The notes beneath the pieces were generated by a model. That model saw nothing but the letters and a program-made list of their open reading frames with translations. It had not been told where the DNA came from and did not search any database. A stretch of DNA of 64,000 nt from Sediminibacterium sp. TEGAF015 (GTDB lineage Bacteria; Bacteroidota; Bacteroidia; Chitinophagales; Chitinophagaceae). Of this stretch, positions 33,611 to 43,380 are shown piece after piece. The stretch covers positions 496,501-560,500 of the forward strand of contig NZ_AP026683.1 in the NCBI RefSeq assembly GCF_025997995.1. Direction: 5' to 3'. The position numbers and the translations under genes are program-made. Positions within the stretch are counted from its first letter, which is position 1. The number at the start of each line of letters is the position of its first letter.

Positions 33611-34123
33611 ATGAAAATGCGCATTTTAACCTTGACAATGGTTGCCCTGATGGGATTATTTGGTAGTGTAAGTGCACAGAACACAGTAGTGGATATTGCT
33701 GTTGGTTCTAAAGATCACTCCACACTGGTAGCTGCTGTTAAAGCAGCTGATCTAGTAGGTACTTTGCAAAGTGCCGGTCCTTTTACTGTATTTGCACCGG
33801 TAAATGCCGCTTTTGATAAATTACCTGCAGGTACAGTGGCTAGCTTATTAAAGCCTGAAAACAAAGCTGCTTTGGCAAAAGTGTTAACCTACCATGTAGT
33901 AGCGGGTAACTTAGATGCAGCAGCTGTAATAAAAGCAGTAAAAGATGGTAAAGGAAAAGCAGTAGTAAAAACGGTTGCAGGAAATTCATTAACTGTAACA
34001 GTAAAAGACGGAAAGGTAACCCTTACTGATGAAAACGGCGGTGTAGCAACTGTTGTAGCTGCCGATTTAAAAGCGGGTAATGGTGTTGTACACGTTATTG
34101 ATACTGTGGTATTACCTAAATAA
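33611..34123 (+). CDS. Secreted fasciclin (FAS1) domain protein
   Basis: From the ATG at 33611 the protein has a signal peptide ([19 protein letters not shown]) and a single FAS1 domain. The H1 motif is seen as [19 protein letters not shown], and H2-like features follow as [13 protein letters not shown], then [20 protein letters not shown] and [16 protein letters not shown]1 domains mediate adhesion or matrix contact. The in-frame ORF begins 35 codons earlier, but only 33611 gives a signal peptide. It is a single gene with a downstream hairpin. Its 170 residues are a normal one-domain size. Confidence 0.92.
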   Translation: MKMRILTLTMVALMGLFGSVSAQNTVVDIAVGSKDHSTLVAAVKAADLVGTLQSAGPFTVFAPVNAAFDKLPAGTVASLLKPENKAALAKVLTYHVVAGNLDAAAVIKAVKDGKGKAVVKTVAGNSLTVTVKDGKVTLTDENGGVATVVAADLKAGNGVVHVIDTVVLPK

Positions 34124-34180
34124 AAAGTAATCCATGAAGATTTTGTGAAGCAAGTTTAGTGAAAGTTTGGTTTATAGGGT

Positions 34181-34220
34181 AAAAAAAAGAGGCTGTCTAT
34201 TTAGGCAGCCTCTTTCTGTT
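34181..34220 (-). terminator. Bidirectional terminator between fasciclin gene and pruA
   Basis: AAAGAGGCTG (34186-34195) pairs with CAGCCTCTTT (34206-34215). On the reverse strand it runs into eight T residues (34188-34181), a strong signal for pruA transcripts; on the forward strand the T tract is weaker, so it can also serve the fasciclin gene. Confidence 0.8.
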
Positions 34221-34285
34221 TTAATTGCTGGTTGTTTTAACCCTTTTGAAGGGTGCAACAAGCCATGCATATTATGCTATTTCTA

Positions 34286-35917
34286 TTAAGCTTCCAGTAA
34301 AAATGGATATCCGTAATGTACTGGGGGATTATAAGTCTCCTTGATGGTTCGGGCGCTTAACCATCTGTAAAGGTTCAATGCACTACCGGCCTTGTCATTG
34401 GTTCCAGATGCTCTTGCGCCACCAAATGGCTGTTGACCTACTACGGCTCCTGTTGGCTTATCGTTGATATAGAAATTACCAGCAGCATTTCTCAGCATAT
34501 TGGTTGCTAGTTCAACAGCCGCTCTGTCCTGTGAAAGAATCGCACCTGTTAATGCATAAGGAGAAGTACTGTCTACCAATTGTAAAGTCTTTTCAAACTG
34601 TTCTGCAGGGTATACATAAATGGTTAATACTGGCCCGAAAATTTCTTCACACATAGTAACCGATTTTGGATCCTTGGTTACAATTACAGTAGGCTCAATA
34701 AAGTATCCTTTTGTTTTACTGAAATTACCTCCTGCAACAATTTTTACTTTCTTATTCTTCTTCGCGTTAATGATATAACGGGTAATACTGTTGTAGGCTT
34801 TTTCGTCTATTACTGCGTTCACAAAATTGGTAAAGTCTTCTACGCTTCCTACTTTCATTGTATTTACAGCAGCTACCAGTTTCTTTAGTATTTCATCAGC
34901 AAGGTTGCTTGGGATATATGCTCTGGATGCAGCAGAACATTTCTGTCCCTGGAATTCAAAAGCGCCTCTTGCCAATGCAGTAACCACAGCATCTACATCT
35001 GCTGATTTGTGTGCCACTACAAAATCCTTACCACCTGTTTCTCCTACAATTCTTGGGTAGGTTCTGTACATACCCATATTTTCACCAATGGTCTTCCACA
35101 TATTATTGAACACACCAGTTGAACCTGTAAAGTGTACACCTGCAAAATCTCTGTGAGAGAAACAAACTTTACCAATGGTTGGACCATCTACATAGATTAG
35201 ATTAATTACTCCATCCGGTAACCCCGCTTCTTTTAAAATGCGCATGAACAATTGTGCAGAATAAATCTGCGTATTGGCAGGCTTCCAAACCACCACGTTA
35301 CCGCACATGGCAGCTGAAGTAGGTAAGTTGCCTCCGATAGCAGTAAAGTTGAATGGAGTAACAGCCAATACAAATCCTTCCAAAGGACGCCATTCTAGGC
35401 GGTTATGCATGCCGGGTGCTGAAATAGGCTGTTGTTTATAAATTTCACTTAAGAAATGTACATTGAAACGTAAGAAGTCAATCAATTCGCAGGTGCTGTC
35501 GATTTCTGCCTGAAAAGCATTTTTACTTTGCCCCAGCATAGTGGCCGCAAGCATTTGATAGCGGTATTTGGTAGCTAATAAATCTGCTGCTTTCAAAAAG
35601 ATATGAGCTCTGTTTTCCCAGCTAAGTGCAGCCCACTTATCTTTTGCTTGTAAAGCAGCTGCTATGGCCTGGTGTGCATGCTTTTCTTCTCCGGCATTAA
35701 AATGGCCTAATGTATGAGATAGTTCATGCGGCGGATGAATGGCTACTTTTTTGTCTGTTCTAACTGCTTTACCACCTATGTACATAGGGATATCCAGTTG
35801 TTTTTTCTTTGCCTCTGCTAATGCTTTTTTTAAAGCTGCTTTCTCCGCACTTCCTGGTGCAAATTGCTGAACCGGTTCGTTGGCCGGCATCGGGTATGAA
35901 AATGTACCAATACTCAT
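34286..35917 (-). CDS. pruA: L-glutamate gamma-semialdehyde dehydrogenase (1-pyrroline-5-carboxylate dehydrogenase)
   Basis: Oxidises glutamate semialdehyde to glutamate in proline breakdown, using NAD. This is a 543-residue aldehyde dehydrogenase with VTPFNFTAIGGNLPTSAAMC, VGETGGKDFVVAHKSADVDA carrying the catalytic glutamate, and EFQGQKCSAASRAYIPSNLA carrying the catalytic cysteine. EEIFGPVLTIYVYPAE and TGAVVGQQPFGGARASGTND follow near the C-terminus. The longer N-terminus (PANEPVQQFAPGSAEKAALK) is that of the P5C dehydrogenase group and not of general aldehyde dehydrogenases. The proline dehydrogenase domain is not fused and its gene is not here. Confidence 0.95.
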   Translation of the reverse strand: MSIGTFSYPMPANEPVQQFAPGSAEKAALKKALAEAKKKQLDIPMYIGGKAVRTDKKVAIHPPHELSHTLGHFNAGEEKHAHQAIAAALQAKDKWAALSWENRAHIFLKAADLLATKYRYQMLAATMLGQSKNAFQAEIDSTCELIDFLRFNVHFLSEIYKQQPISAPGMHNRLEWRPLEGFVLAVTPFNFTAIGGNLPTSAAMCGNVVVWKPANTQIYSAQLFMRILKEAGLPDGVINLIYVDGPTIGKVCFSHRDFAGVHFTGSTGVFNNMWKTIGENMGMYRTYPRIVGETGGKDFVVAHKSADVDAVVTALARGAFEFQGQKCSAASRAYIPSNLADEILKKLVAAVNTMKVGSVEDFTNFVNAVIDEKAYNSITRYIINAKKNKKVKIVAGGNFSKTKGYFIEPTVIVTKDPKSVTMCEEIFGPVLTIYVYPAEQFEKTLQLVDSTSPYALTGAILSQDRAAVELATNMLRNAAGNFYINDKPTGAVVGQQPFGGARASGTNDKAGSALNLYRWLSARTIKETYNPPVHYGYPFLLEA

Positions 35918-35978
35918 AGGTGAAAATTTATAAAGTTTGAGGCCGCAAGTTACGAAGAAAACTCTATTGGGTTTTGGC

Positions 35979-35986
35979 TACATTTG
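35979..35986 (+). promoter_or_regulatory. -7 box directly before the GlmU-like gene
   Basis: TACATTTG matches TAnnTTTG and ends three bases before the ATG at 35990, so the predicted transcript starts at or one base from the start codon. No clear TTG at -33. Confidence 0.5.
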
Positions 35987-35989
35987 TGT

Positions 35990-37189
35990 ATGGCTCTAAT
36001 CCTTTTTGATCCCGCATTTCGTAATTTATTGGCGCCGCTTTCTACAACCAAAGCATTGGCACAATTTCATTTTGGTTTATTGAGTATTCAGGAAAGATGG
36101 GAACTCTTGCTGAAGCTGCCCGCTGCAGTTCATACGGCACCTTACTTACAGGCGTTGTATGCCGATACCAATGAAACACAGTTCAAAACTGAATTTCCTG
36201 CCTCAGCCACCAATATATGGATTGATGCATCCGTTATTCCGGATGATGCGCTGATTGCACAAATACAATCCCTGAAAAATGGAGATTGCCTTGTGGATGA
36301 ATTGGGGTTGGTTGCAGGTAAAGTAGCAATTCCTTTCAGCGATTTTAATTCCTCCGATACGGCTGCCTTTTTTATGCAGGCAAATAAACTTGAAAGTGTT
36401 CAGCGCATTCGTTTCCCCTGGGAAATCATGCATATTAATGATGCCATGATTCGTAAGGATTTTGAATGGGTTACTGCCGGCCGAAAATCTCAACCTATTC
36501 CTGCTTCTGTGAATGCAATAGGAGACGAACATATTTTTATTGAGCCTGGTGCGCGTTTGCAATACTGCACGCTGAATGCCAGCACTGGCCCCATATATAT
36601 TGGTAAAAAAGCAGAGATTATGGAAGGCTCCAGCATTAGAGGACCTTTCTCAATTGGCTATAATTCAGTGGTTAAAATGAATAGCCGTATTTACGGCGGA
36701 ACAACTTTAGGGCCCTATTGCATGGGAGGAGGTGAAATTAAAAATGCTGTGATGATGGGGTTCACTAATAAGGCACATGACGGTTACCTTGGGGATGCTG
36801 TTATTGGTGAATGGTGTAATATGGGGGCAGGTAGCAGCAATAGCAACCTGAAAAATTCCGCTGGCCCCATCAAAATATACAGTATGGGACTAAATGAATA
36901 TATTACCGTAGGTCAAAAATGTGGTGTTATCATGGGTGATTATTCCAGAGTAGCCATTAATTCCAGTCTGAATACAGGATCGATGATTGGCGTTAGCTGC
37001 AATGTTTTTGGAGAGGGGCTTTTGCCTATTTCCATTCCGCATTTTAGCTTTGGTTTAAAAGGGAAAGTATATCAGATTGAAACTGCCATAAAAGACATCA
37101 ATAACTGGAAAGGATTGAAGGGTTTAGAAATGTCTACAGAAGAAATAAACGTTCTACAATATATTTATACAAACAACAAGCAATTATGA
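35990..37189 (+). CDS. GlmU-like putative sugar nucleotidyltransferase with left-handed beta-helix
   Basis: The N-terminal half (about residues 1-170) begins ALILFDPAFRNLLAPLSTTK and resembles a degenerate nucleotidyltransferase fold with no clear nucleotide-binding GxGTRM loop. The C-terminal half has hexapeptide-repeat strands (GPIYIGKKAEIMEGSSIRGP, IGEWCNMGAGSSNSNLKNS, CGVIMGDYSRVAINSSL) forming a left-handed beta-helix as in GlmU. This is the Bacteroidota GlmU-like family, often next to tpiA. Its substrate is unknown. It overlaps tpiA by four bases (ATGA). A TTG at 35984 also opens the frame, but the ATG at 35990 fits the family start. Confidence 0.85.
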   Translation: MALILFDPAFRNLLAPLSTTKALAQFHFGLLSIQERWELLLKLPAAVHTAPYLQALYADTNETQFKTEFPASATNIWIDASVIPDDALIAQIQSLKNGDCLVDELGLVAGKVAIPFSDFNSSDTAAFFMQANKLESVQRIRFPWEIMHINDAMIRKDFEWVTAGRKSQPIPASVNAIGDEHIFIEPGARLQYCTLNASTGPIYIGKKAEIMEGSSIRGPFSIGYNSVVKMNSRIYGGTTLGPYCMGGGEIKNAVMMGFTNKAHDGYLGDAVIGEWCNMGAGSSNSNLKNSAGPIKIYSMGLNEYITVGQKCGVIMGDYSRVAINSSLNTGSMIGVSCNVFGEGLLPISIPHFSFGLKGKVYQIETAIKDINNWKGLKGLEMSTEEINVLQYIYTNNKQL

Positions 37190-37947
37190 GAAAGCAAATC
37201 GCAGCAGCCAACTGGAAGATGAATCTTACTTTACAACAAGGAGAACAACTCATTAACGACCTATTGGCAAAACCCCATTCATTAAAGGCAAATCAACAGG
37301 CTGTTTTTGCAGTACCCGCGCCTTACTTAATGATGGCACAGGAAAAATTGGGAAACAAAGAGAGAGTAGCGGTAGCAGCTCAAAACTGTTATAGCAAAAA
37401 AACTGGAGCCTATACTGGTGAAATTTCTGTGGAAATGTTGCAGTCCATCGGAGTGAATTATGTGGTGCTGGGGCATTCGGAGAGAAGAGAATATTTTAAT
37501 GAGAGCAACCAATTTCTTGCAGAAAAAATTGATATCTGTTTAGCCAATGGGGTTACACCAATATTTTGTTGCGGAGAACCTTTGCAAATTCGTGAAGCAG
37601 GTACACAAAATGAATTTGTTGGCACCCAATTAAAAGAGTCACTGTTTCATTTATCTGCTGCTGAAATTATCAAAGTGGTTATAGCCTATGAACCTATTTG
37701 GGCCATTGGTACTGGTAAAACAGCCAGCAGTGATCAGGCACAGGAAATGCATGCATTTATTCGTTCAGAATTGGCGCATCAATATGGTAAGGAAACGGCT
37801 GATCAGATTTCTATTCTGTACGGAGGTAGTGTAAAAGCCAGCAATGCAGCAGAACTGTTTGCACAGCCTGATGTGGATGGAGGTCTGGTTGGGGGGGCTT
37901 CCTTAATTGCGGATGAATTTGTGGCAATTATTAATGCGCTCAAATAA
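37186..37947 (+). CDS. tpiA: Triosephosphate isomerase
   Basis: Interconverts dihydroxyacetone phosphate and glyceraldehyde 3-phosphate. Motifs are IAAANWKMNLTLQQGEQLI with the active-site Asn and Lys, VLGHSERREYFNESN with the catalytic histidine, IAYEPIWAIGTGKTASS with the catalytic glutamate and the mobile loop, ILYGGSVKASNAAEL and VDGGLVGGASL. It is 253 residues, normal length. It is the last gene after the GlmU-like gene, with overlapping start, and is followed by a forward-strand terminator. Confidence 0.96.
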   Translation: MRKQIAAANWKMNLTLQQGEQLINDLLAKPHSLKANQQAVFAVPAPYLMMAQEKLGNKERVAVAAQNCYSKKTGAYTGEISVEMLQSIGVNYVVLGHSERREYFNESNQFLAEKIDICLANGVTPIFCCGEPLQIREAGTQNEFVGTQLKESLFHLSAAEIIKVVIAYEPIWAIGTGKTASSDQAQEMHAFIRSELAHQYGKETADQISILYGGSVKASNAAELFAQPDVDGGLVGGASLIADEFVAIINALK

Positions 37948-38006
37948 ATGAATCCCATCATAATAACCAACCATTCAATTTTATAAATCTATTTGATTCA
38001 TTTTAG

Positions 38007-38036
38007 TCCCGATTGCAAACCGTAATCGGGATTTTT
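38007..38036 (+). terminator. Terminator after tpiA
   Basis: TCCCGATT pairs with AATCGGGA around a nine-base loop, then TTTTTATTTT on the forward strand. The convergent gene at 38035 ends within its tail. Confidence 0.8.
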
Positions 38037-39024
38037 ATTTTAAGATAAACTGTGCTCTGCTAATGCGGTCATTGATGGCAATACCAACTCCTTCGTTGGG
38101 AAAAATTTCTGCAAGAATAATATCAAAGTGTAATCGATCAATTTCTCTTAGCGTCGCAAACAGATTACTAGCGGCTGTTGATAACTGATGGTCAGGTGCT
38201 AGTTTAAAATTGGTAGCACCTGTGTATTCAGTATCAAAGCTGATTACAGCTATTTTTTTACCGGCATGATCCTGTAGTAATTGAGGTATATTCCCTATAT
38301 ACAGAGGGGTATGAGGGGCATAATGACTTTTCAATTGACCAGGTGTAGCGGGTTGGTTATCGGCATCCGATTGCGCTATTGTGTGATTGATTTGTGCATT
38401 CGTGGCATTTACTACGGTAAGTCCGCTAAATGCGCTGAGGTCATCTGCAGAAATACTTCCCGCTCTATGTAAAATAATTTCCTTGCCAACCACTTCGCAA
38501 ATCGTCGATTCCAATCCCACTTTGGTATTGCCTCCATCCAAGATATAAGGGATTTTTCCACGGAGTCCGTCCATTACATGGTGGGCATTGGTAGGACTAA
38601 TATAGCCGGAAGGATTGGCACTGGGTGCGGCCAAGGGGAAATGGAGTCTATTGAGCAGTGACAAGGTCAAAGACTGATCGGGTACTCTAATGGCTACTTT
38701 AGGGCTACCTGCCGTTGTGATATCGGGCACAATTTCTTTTTTGGGGAGCAATAGCGTTAAAGGACCTGGCATAAAATGATGAGCCAGCTTCAGGCTCATT
38801 GCATCAGCAAATGCATAATCCGTAATCTGATTGGTGTTTGCTAGGTGCAAAATGAGGGGATTAAAACTGGGTCTGTTTTTGGCAGCGTAAATTTTAGCCA
38901 CAGCTGCTGAATCCAATGCATTCGCTGCCAGTCCATATACGGTTTCTGTGGGGATGGCCACCAATTCCCCAGCTTCTAGTAAAGCGGCAGCTATTTGTAT
39001 ATCATTTCCAATATGGGTATCCAT
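38035..39024 (-). CDS. L-threonylcarbamoyladenylate synthase (Sua5/TsaC)
   Basis: Makes threonylcarbamoyl-AMP for t6A37 in tRNAs. The YrdC domain holds LVAIPTETVYGLAANALDSA, KNRPSFNPLILHLAN, FMPGPLTLLLPKK, VAIRVPDQSLTLSLL and PLAAPSANPSGYISPTNAHH. After about residue 205 a second domain follows (QLKSHYAPHTPLYIGNIPQ), so this is the two-domain Sua5 form of 329 residues rather than the short TsaC. It is adjacent, three bases away, to the potassium channel gene on the same strand. Confidence 0.93.
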   Translation of the reverse strand: MDTHIGNDIQIAAALLEAGELVAIPTETVYGLAANALDSAAVAKIYAAKNRPSFNPLILHLANTNQITDYAFADAMSLKLAHHFMPGPLTLLLPKKEIVPDITTAGSPKVAIRVPDQSLTLSLLNRLHFPLAAPSANPSGYISPTNAHHVMDGLRGKIPYILDGGNTKVGLESTICEVVGKEIILHRAGSISADDLSAFSGLTVVNATNAQINHTIAQSDADNQPATPGQLKSHYAPHTPLYIGNIPQLLQDHAGKKIAVISFDTEYTGATNFKLAPDHQLSTAASNLFATLREIDRLHFDIILAEIFPNEGVGIAINDRISRAQFILK

Positions 39025-39027
39025 TAT

Positions 39028-39993
39028 TCAGATTTTGATCGGCAATTCTGCTGCAATATAATCGTCTAGTTTTTCAATATGTAAAATCGTGCTAGTGTTA
39101 TTTTCATTTGGATGAAACATAGGAAGAAATTTAGCCCCATATATAAATTCATCGTAACTATAGGAAGCACGTGAAATTACTGTATTGGAAAAGCTTTCAT
39201 CAAATCCTTGCACAAATACCAGCATTTCTGCTTGAGCCGCTGCTATATCCTCTTTGGATAACAAATACAATGGACTGTTTTCATTTATCACATGCACCAA
39301 GGTCCAATTAGCTGTTAAAGTGTTTGCTTTGGAAATTTCAAGGGGTAAGTCAAAAAATTTATTTTTTAATTGTCCATCTTCTTCCATTCTTAATGCCAAA
39401 GTAATTTTTACTTCCACGTTTACTAAATAGTTTTTAGTGTACGGGACCATTCTATACATCAATGCTATCCCATCTTTGTATGGCGCAACCAAAGCGTTTT
39501 TGCTATACTTTATAAAGGCTCTTGGCCTTGCAAATCTTCCATACAATAAACCCGTAGCCAGTGCAAAACTCATTAATCCAATTAATGCTTCAAGGGATGC
39601 TGTTAAACTTGCAGCAAACCCAATCGGATTAATTCTACCGTATCCAACCGTTGTAAAAGTTTGTGCACTAAAGAAAAATGCTTCCCCCCATTTGTCAGCC
39701 TCACTAGAAACAACCATACCTCCCAAATGATCAATTCCTATTGATATGTAAATGCTAGCAAAAATAAAATTGATTAAAAAGAAAAATAGGAGGATTGTAG
39801 TTAAAAACTTCCAAATGGGCATTGACAAGAGCGTATGATAGATATTTAATCTCCTCCAGATAGGTAATCCCTTTGTTTCAATATTCGGCATCCCATTTTT
39901 CTTGAAAAAACGCCCGCCAATTAACGCTGTATTGGTACCTAAACCCGTTTCCTCGTTTAAACGAGCCCTTTTGTTTAACTTTTTCAATAACAT
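39028..39993 (-). CDS. Inward-rectifier-type (KirBac-like) potassium channel
   Basis: The selectivity filter is TTVGYGRINPIG, in the pore loop after AFFFSAQTF and before a second membrane helix (LTASLEALIGLMSFALATGL); the first helix is LTTILLFFFLINFIFASIYI. That is the two-helix Kir layout, and the cytoplasmic C-terminal domain with immunoglobulin-like strands (MYRMVPYTKNYLVNVEVKIT) follows. The ATG at 39993 is chosen: the longer frame begins 33 codons earlier and runs over the lepA start and its promoter. About 321 residues, typical of KirBac. Opening signal unknown. It is divergent from lepA and shares its strand with tsaC/sua5. Confidence 0.9.
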   Translation of the reverse strand: MLLKKLNKRARLNEETGLGTNTALIGGRFFKKNGMPNIETKGLPIWRRLNIYHTLLSMPIWKFLTTILLFFFLINFIFASIYISIGIDHLGGMVVSSEADKWGEAFFFSAQTFTTVGYGRINPIGFAASLTASLEALIGLMSFALATGLLYGRFARPRAFIKYSKNALVAPYKDGIALMYRMVPYTKNYLVNVEVKITLALRMEEDGQLKNKFFDLPLEISKANTLTANWTLVHVINENSPLYLLSKEDIAAAQAEMLVFVQGFDESFSNTVISRASYSYDEFIYGAKFLPMFHPNENNTSTILHIEKLDDYIAAELPIKI

Positions 39994-40010
39994 CTTCTGG
40001 GTATTCTTAG

Positions 40011-40040
40011 TTGAAGATAACACATACAAACCTATCTTTG
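40011..40040 (+). promoter_or_regulatory. Promoter of lepA
   Basis: TTG at 40011-40013, exactly 19 bases, then TATCTTTG at 40033-40040. The box ends seven bases before the lepA ATG, giving a predicted leader of about three bases. Confidence 0.65.
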
Positions 40041-40047
40041 CACCCTT

Positions 40048-41832
40048 ATGAAACATATCAGGAACTTTTGTATTATAGCCCATATTGACCACGGGAAGAG
40101 CACATTGGCGGATCGTTTATTGGAACATACCAAAACGGTAGGAGAGCGCGAGATGATGAACCAGGTACTCGATGATATGGATCTGGAGCGCGAAAAAGGC
40201 ATTACTATCAAGAGTCATGCAATTCAAATTAATTACACACATAAAGGAGAACAATACGTACTAAATTTAATTGATACCCCCGGACACGTAGATTTCAGTT
40301 ATGAAGTAAGCCGTGCATTGGCGGCCTGTGAAGGGGCTTTGCTGCTGGTAGATGCATCTCAGGGAATTCAGGCACAGACCATTAGTAATTTATATTTAGC
40401 CATTGACAATGACCTAGAAATCATCCCTGTTATCAATAAGATTGATATGGACGGAGCCAAGATTCCGGAAGTAACAGACCAAATCATTGATTTGATTGGC
40501 TGCAAGCAGGAAGACATTTTATTGGCCAGTGGTAAATCAGGAATTGGTATTGAGGAAATTCTACAAGCCATTTGTGAACGCATACCAGCTCCGGAAGGCA
40601 GTGTGGATGCGCCTTTGCAGGCATTGATATTTGACAGCGTATACAATAGTTTTCGCGGTATCATCATTTATTACAGAATCATGAATGGTACCCTACGTAA
40701 GGGGGACAAGATTCGTTTTGTTGCTACAGGAAAGGATTATATAGCGGATGAAGTGGGGGTACTCAAATTGAATATGACTCCTAAAGAACAGGTATCTGCA
40801 GGTGATGTAGGATATATTATCACTGGAATTAAGAATGCGAAAGAAGTAAAAGTAGGGGATACGCTTACCTTGGCGAATAACCCCGGAGAAATGATCAATG
40901 GATTTGAAGAAGTAAAGCCAATGGTATTCGCAGGTATATTCCCGGTGAATACCGATGAGTTTGAAGAGCTGAGAGATTGCATGGATAAGTTGCAATTGAA
41001 TGATGCCTCCTTGACTTTTGAACTGGAAACCTCACAGGCTTTGGGTTTTGGATTCCGCTGTGGATTCTTGGGACTGCTGCATATGGAAATTATTCAGGAG
41101 CGTCTAGAAAGAGAATTCAATCAAACGGTAATTACAACGGTACCCAACGTAAGCTTCACGGCATACACCACCCGTGGAGAAAAAATATTGGTGAACAATC
41201 CAGTGGAAATGCCTGATCAGGTGAAGATTGACCGTATTGAAGAGCCTTTTATTAAAGCACAAATCATTACCCTTCCAGATTATATTGGAAATATCATGAC
41301 ATTGTGTTTAGGTAAACGGGGTATTTTGATAAACCAAAGCTATTTAACACCCACACGTGTAGAGTTAATTTTTGAAATGCCGTTAACCGAAATCGTATTT
41401 GATTTCTATGATAAATTAAAGAGTTCAACCCGCGGTTATGCATCATTTGATTACAGCCCAATTGATCAGCGTGAAGCAGATATTGTGAAAATGGATATTT
41501 TGCTGAATAGTGAAAAAGTAGATGCGTTGAGCGCCTTAATTCACAGAAGCCGTGCGACCGATTTTGGTAGAAAGCTTTGTGAAAAATTAAAAGAATTATT
41601 GCCTCGTCAGCAATTCCAGATTGCCATTCAGGCTGCTATTGGTGCTAAAGTGGTAGCTCGAGAAAATATCAGTGCTATTCGCAAAGACGTTACTGCCAAG
41701 TGTTATGGTGGTGATATCAGTCGTAAACGAAAGCTATTGGAAAAGCAGAAAGAAGGAAAGAAAAGAATGCGTCAGATTGGAAATGTAGAGATTCCTCAAG
41801 AAGCTTTTCTTGCTGTTTTAAAACTCGACTAG
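40048..41832 (+). CDS. lepA: Elongation factor 4 (LepA), translational GTPase
   Basis: A ribosome-associated GTPase. The GTPase domain begins [20 protein letters not shown] (P-loop) and has [28 protein letters not shown] and [11 protein letters not shown]. The LepA-specific C-terminal domain is seen in KGKRGIL-type sequence ([12 protein letters not shown]), [14 protein letters not shown] and the end part [20 protein letters not shown]. It is 594 residues, normal for LepA and shorter than EF-G because domain IV is absent. The start codon is set by the conserved N-terminus. It is a single gene divergent from the potassium channel gene, under a good promoter immediately upstream. Confidence 0.97.
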   Translation: MKHIRNFCIIAHIDHGKSTLADRLLEHTKTVGEREMMNQVLDDMDLEREKGITIKSHAIQINYTHKGEQYVLNLIDTPGHVDFSYEVSRALAACEGALLLVDASQGIQAQTISNLYLAIDNDLEIIPVINKIDMDGAKIPEVTDQIIDLIGCKQEDILLASGKSGIGIEEILQAICERIPAPEGSVDAPLQALIFDSVYNSFRGIIIYYRIMNGTLRKGDKIRFVATGKDYIADEVGVLKLNMTPKEQVSAGDVGYIITGIKNAKEVKVGDTLTLANNPGEMINGFEEVKPMVFAGIFPVNTDEFEELRDCMDKLQLNDASLTFELETSQALGFGFRCGFLGLLHMEIIQERLEREFNQTVITTVPNVSFTAYTTRGEKILVNNPVEMPDQVKIDRIEEPFIKAQIITLPDYIGNIMTLCLGKRGILINQSYLTPTRVELIFEMPLTEIVFDFYDKLKSSTRGYASFDYSPIDQREADIVKMDILLNSEKVDALSALIHRSRATDFGRKLCEKLKELLPRQQFQIAIQAAIGAKVVARENISAIRKDVTAKCYGGDISRKRKLLEKQKEGKKRMRQIGNVEIPQEAFLAVLKLD

Positions 41833-41897
41833 TATTTGCACAAACACAGTTTTAACTAGTAGGGCAAAGTCTGTTTGTTAGAAATTGGTTGCTTGCA

Positions 41898-42764
41898 TTA
41901 ATCGGGCTCCACTGCTTCGTATTCCGGAATATAAACCCAACGACCAAATTCCCATTTAAACCCTTCCACAGTGCCAAATGGAACCAGCGTATGCTTTTTA
42001 GACGGCTCATTAGATTCGCTGGCGAGTTTGGCAAATACAATGCGGTTAAGCTTTGCATCGAAATTCAGTTTGGCATTCGCTTGTTTTTTAAACTCTAAAC
42101 AGAAGCGACTTACAGGTTGCTTAGGTTTAATGATATCATTGGGATAACTGAAAAATTTACCCCCAAACAAAGGATTTCCTTGCTGGTCAAAGTGCAATAC
42201 TTCTATCCATTTTCGCGTACTTCGGGCATCGTTTTCATCATAGCCCAACAGGGTATAGTATTGCTTGTTGTTGTATTCTTTCTGAATGATATTGTAATAC
42301 ACAGCGCCTATCCAGTTCTGATTGGTTCTTACAGAATCGTAAGGGTTTTCTGTAAAATCAGTGCCATCGTATAAAGGGATTAATTTGAGTGAACCGTCTT
42401 TGGTATTCATTTGAATGGCTCCTTTGTAACGATAATAACTAAAGTCCTTCATGAGTTGCCAGGTAATGATTCTGAAACTGCTATCCGGTGCGTAGATCCT
42501 AGAAATGGTTTTTAAAGAATCAAATGGATAATGAAAGGAATAGGGCGTCTTTAAAGCCTGTACCAATTGACGGGTAAAAAAACTATCAGCTCTCAGTCGG
42601 TCTTCTGTGTCTTCTGCATTTAAAATGGTGTGTGCAAATCCACTCAAATTGGTTTCTGCAGCAGCCAGAATAGCTTTATTGGCCAGTGATTGCGCCAATA
42701 AATTTTTATTACTGCAAATCAATACCGTAAAAATAAAAACCGTGAGGATGCGTCTGAAATTCAT
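41898..42764 (-). CDS. Exported protein of unknown function (about 288 residues)
   Basis: I do not recognise a named family. From the ATG at 42764 the protein has a signal peptide (ILTVFIFTVLICSNKNLLAQ), then a mixed alpha/beta protein without membrane segments. Repeated aromatic-rich strands are visible (SFRIITWQLMKDFSYYRYKG, KQYYTLLGYDENDARSTRKW, NPLFGGKFFSYP), ending VEGFKWEFGRWVYIPEYEAV. The pattern suggests a beta-sandwich or beta-propeller-like periplasmic protein. It stands alone between lepA (convergent) and the heptose genes. It is probably Bacteroidota-specific. Confidence 0.65.
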   Translation of the reverse strand: MNFRRILTVFIFTVLICSNKNLLAQSLANKAILAAAETNLSGFAHTILNAEDTEDRLRADSFFTRQLVQALKTPYSFHYPFDSLKTISRIYAPDSSFRIITWQLMKDFSYYRYKGAIQMNTKDGSLKLIPLYDGTDFTENPYDSVRTNQNWIGAVYYNIIQKEYNNKQYYTLLGYDENDARSTRKWIEVLHFDQQGNPLFGGKFFSYPNDIIKPKQPVSRFCLEFKKQANAKLNFDAKLNRIVFAKLASESNEPSKKHTLVPFGTVEGFKWEFGRWVYIPEYEAVEPD

Positions 42765-42812
42765 ACAGCAAAATACCAATATTTCATTCCAATAAAAGCT
42801 GCAGTTAAAATT

Positions 42813-43379
42813 TTACCATTTTTTTGCGTTAGCACAAGCCTGGGCAAATTCAAACAAACTGTTAAAGCGAGCGTCTATCATTGGGTCAGGAAATGGAGTT
42901 TCTGGATGGGTGGTCGCCAGAAATACGGTATACATACCTGCATTTCTGCCGAATTTCATATCGCTCATTCTGTTCCCCACCATTACAGATTTGCTAAAGT
43001 CTATATCTGTAAAATCAGCTTTGGCCTGAAATGCCATACCAGGCTGTGGTTTGCGGTTGGGAGAATCATCTGCCAGATCCGGGCAAAAATAAATCTTACT
43101 GATATGGCCGCCAGCATTTTCAATCTGATGCAACATATGTTCATGAATGTCATTCAGGTCTTCTACTGTCATCAGGGCTTTGCCAATACCTTTTTGATTG
43201 GTTGTAATAAGTATGCGTCTGAAGGAATGATTTAACATGGCAACTGCTTCGGGTGCCTGCTCATAAAAATGAAACTCAGAAGCGTTCCGTATATAGTCCT
43301 CTTTTTTCTCGTGATTCAAAACCCCATCCCTGTCTAAAAACAAGGACCAGTGTGCGTCAATCTGTTCTAATGAAAACAT
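42813..43379 (-). CDS. HAD-family phosphatase, GmhB-like
   Basis: HAD motif I is LFLDRDGVLNHE with the nucleophile aspartate, motif II is ILITTNQKGIGK, and the later MVGNRMSDMKFGRNAGMYTV holds motif IV with the acidic residues. This is the histidinol-phosphatase/GmhB subgroup, which removes the C7 phosphate of heptose 1,7-bisphosphate. It begins two bases after the gmhA stop at ATG 43379; a longer frame is less likely because it would run into gmhA. About 188 residues. The link with gmhA makes an ADP-heptose role probable. The kinase/adenylyltransferase HldE is not in the window. Confidence 0.8.
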   Translation of the reverse strand: MFSLEQIDAHWSLFLDRDGVLNHEKKEDYIRNASEFHFYEQAPEAVAMLNHSFRRILITTNQKGIGKALMTVEDLNDIHEHMLHQIENAGGHISKIYFCPDLADDSPNRKPQPGMAFQAKADFTDIDFSKSVMVGNRMSDMKFGRNAGMYTVFLATTHPETPFPDPMIDARFNSLFEFAQACANAKKW

Positions 43380-43380
43380 C

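Noticed and set aside
39994-40092. N-terminal extension of the potassium channel gene
   Set aside because: It would overlap the lepA promoter and start codon; the ATG at 39993 fits the channel family.
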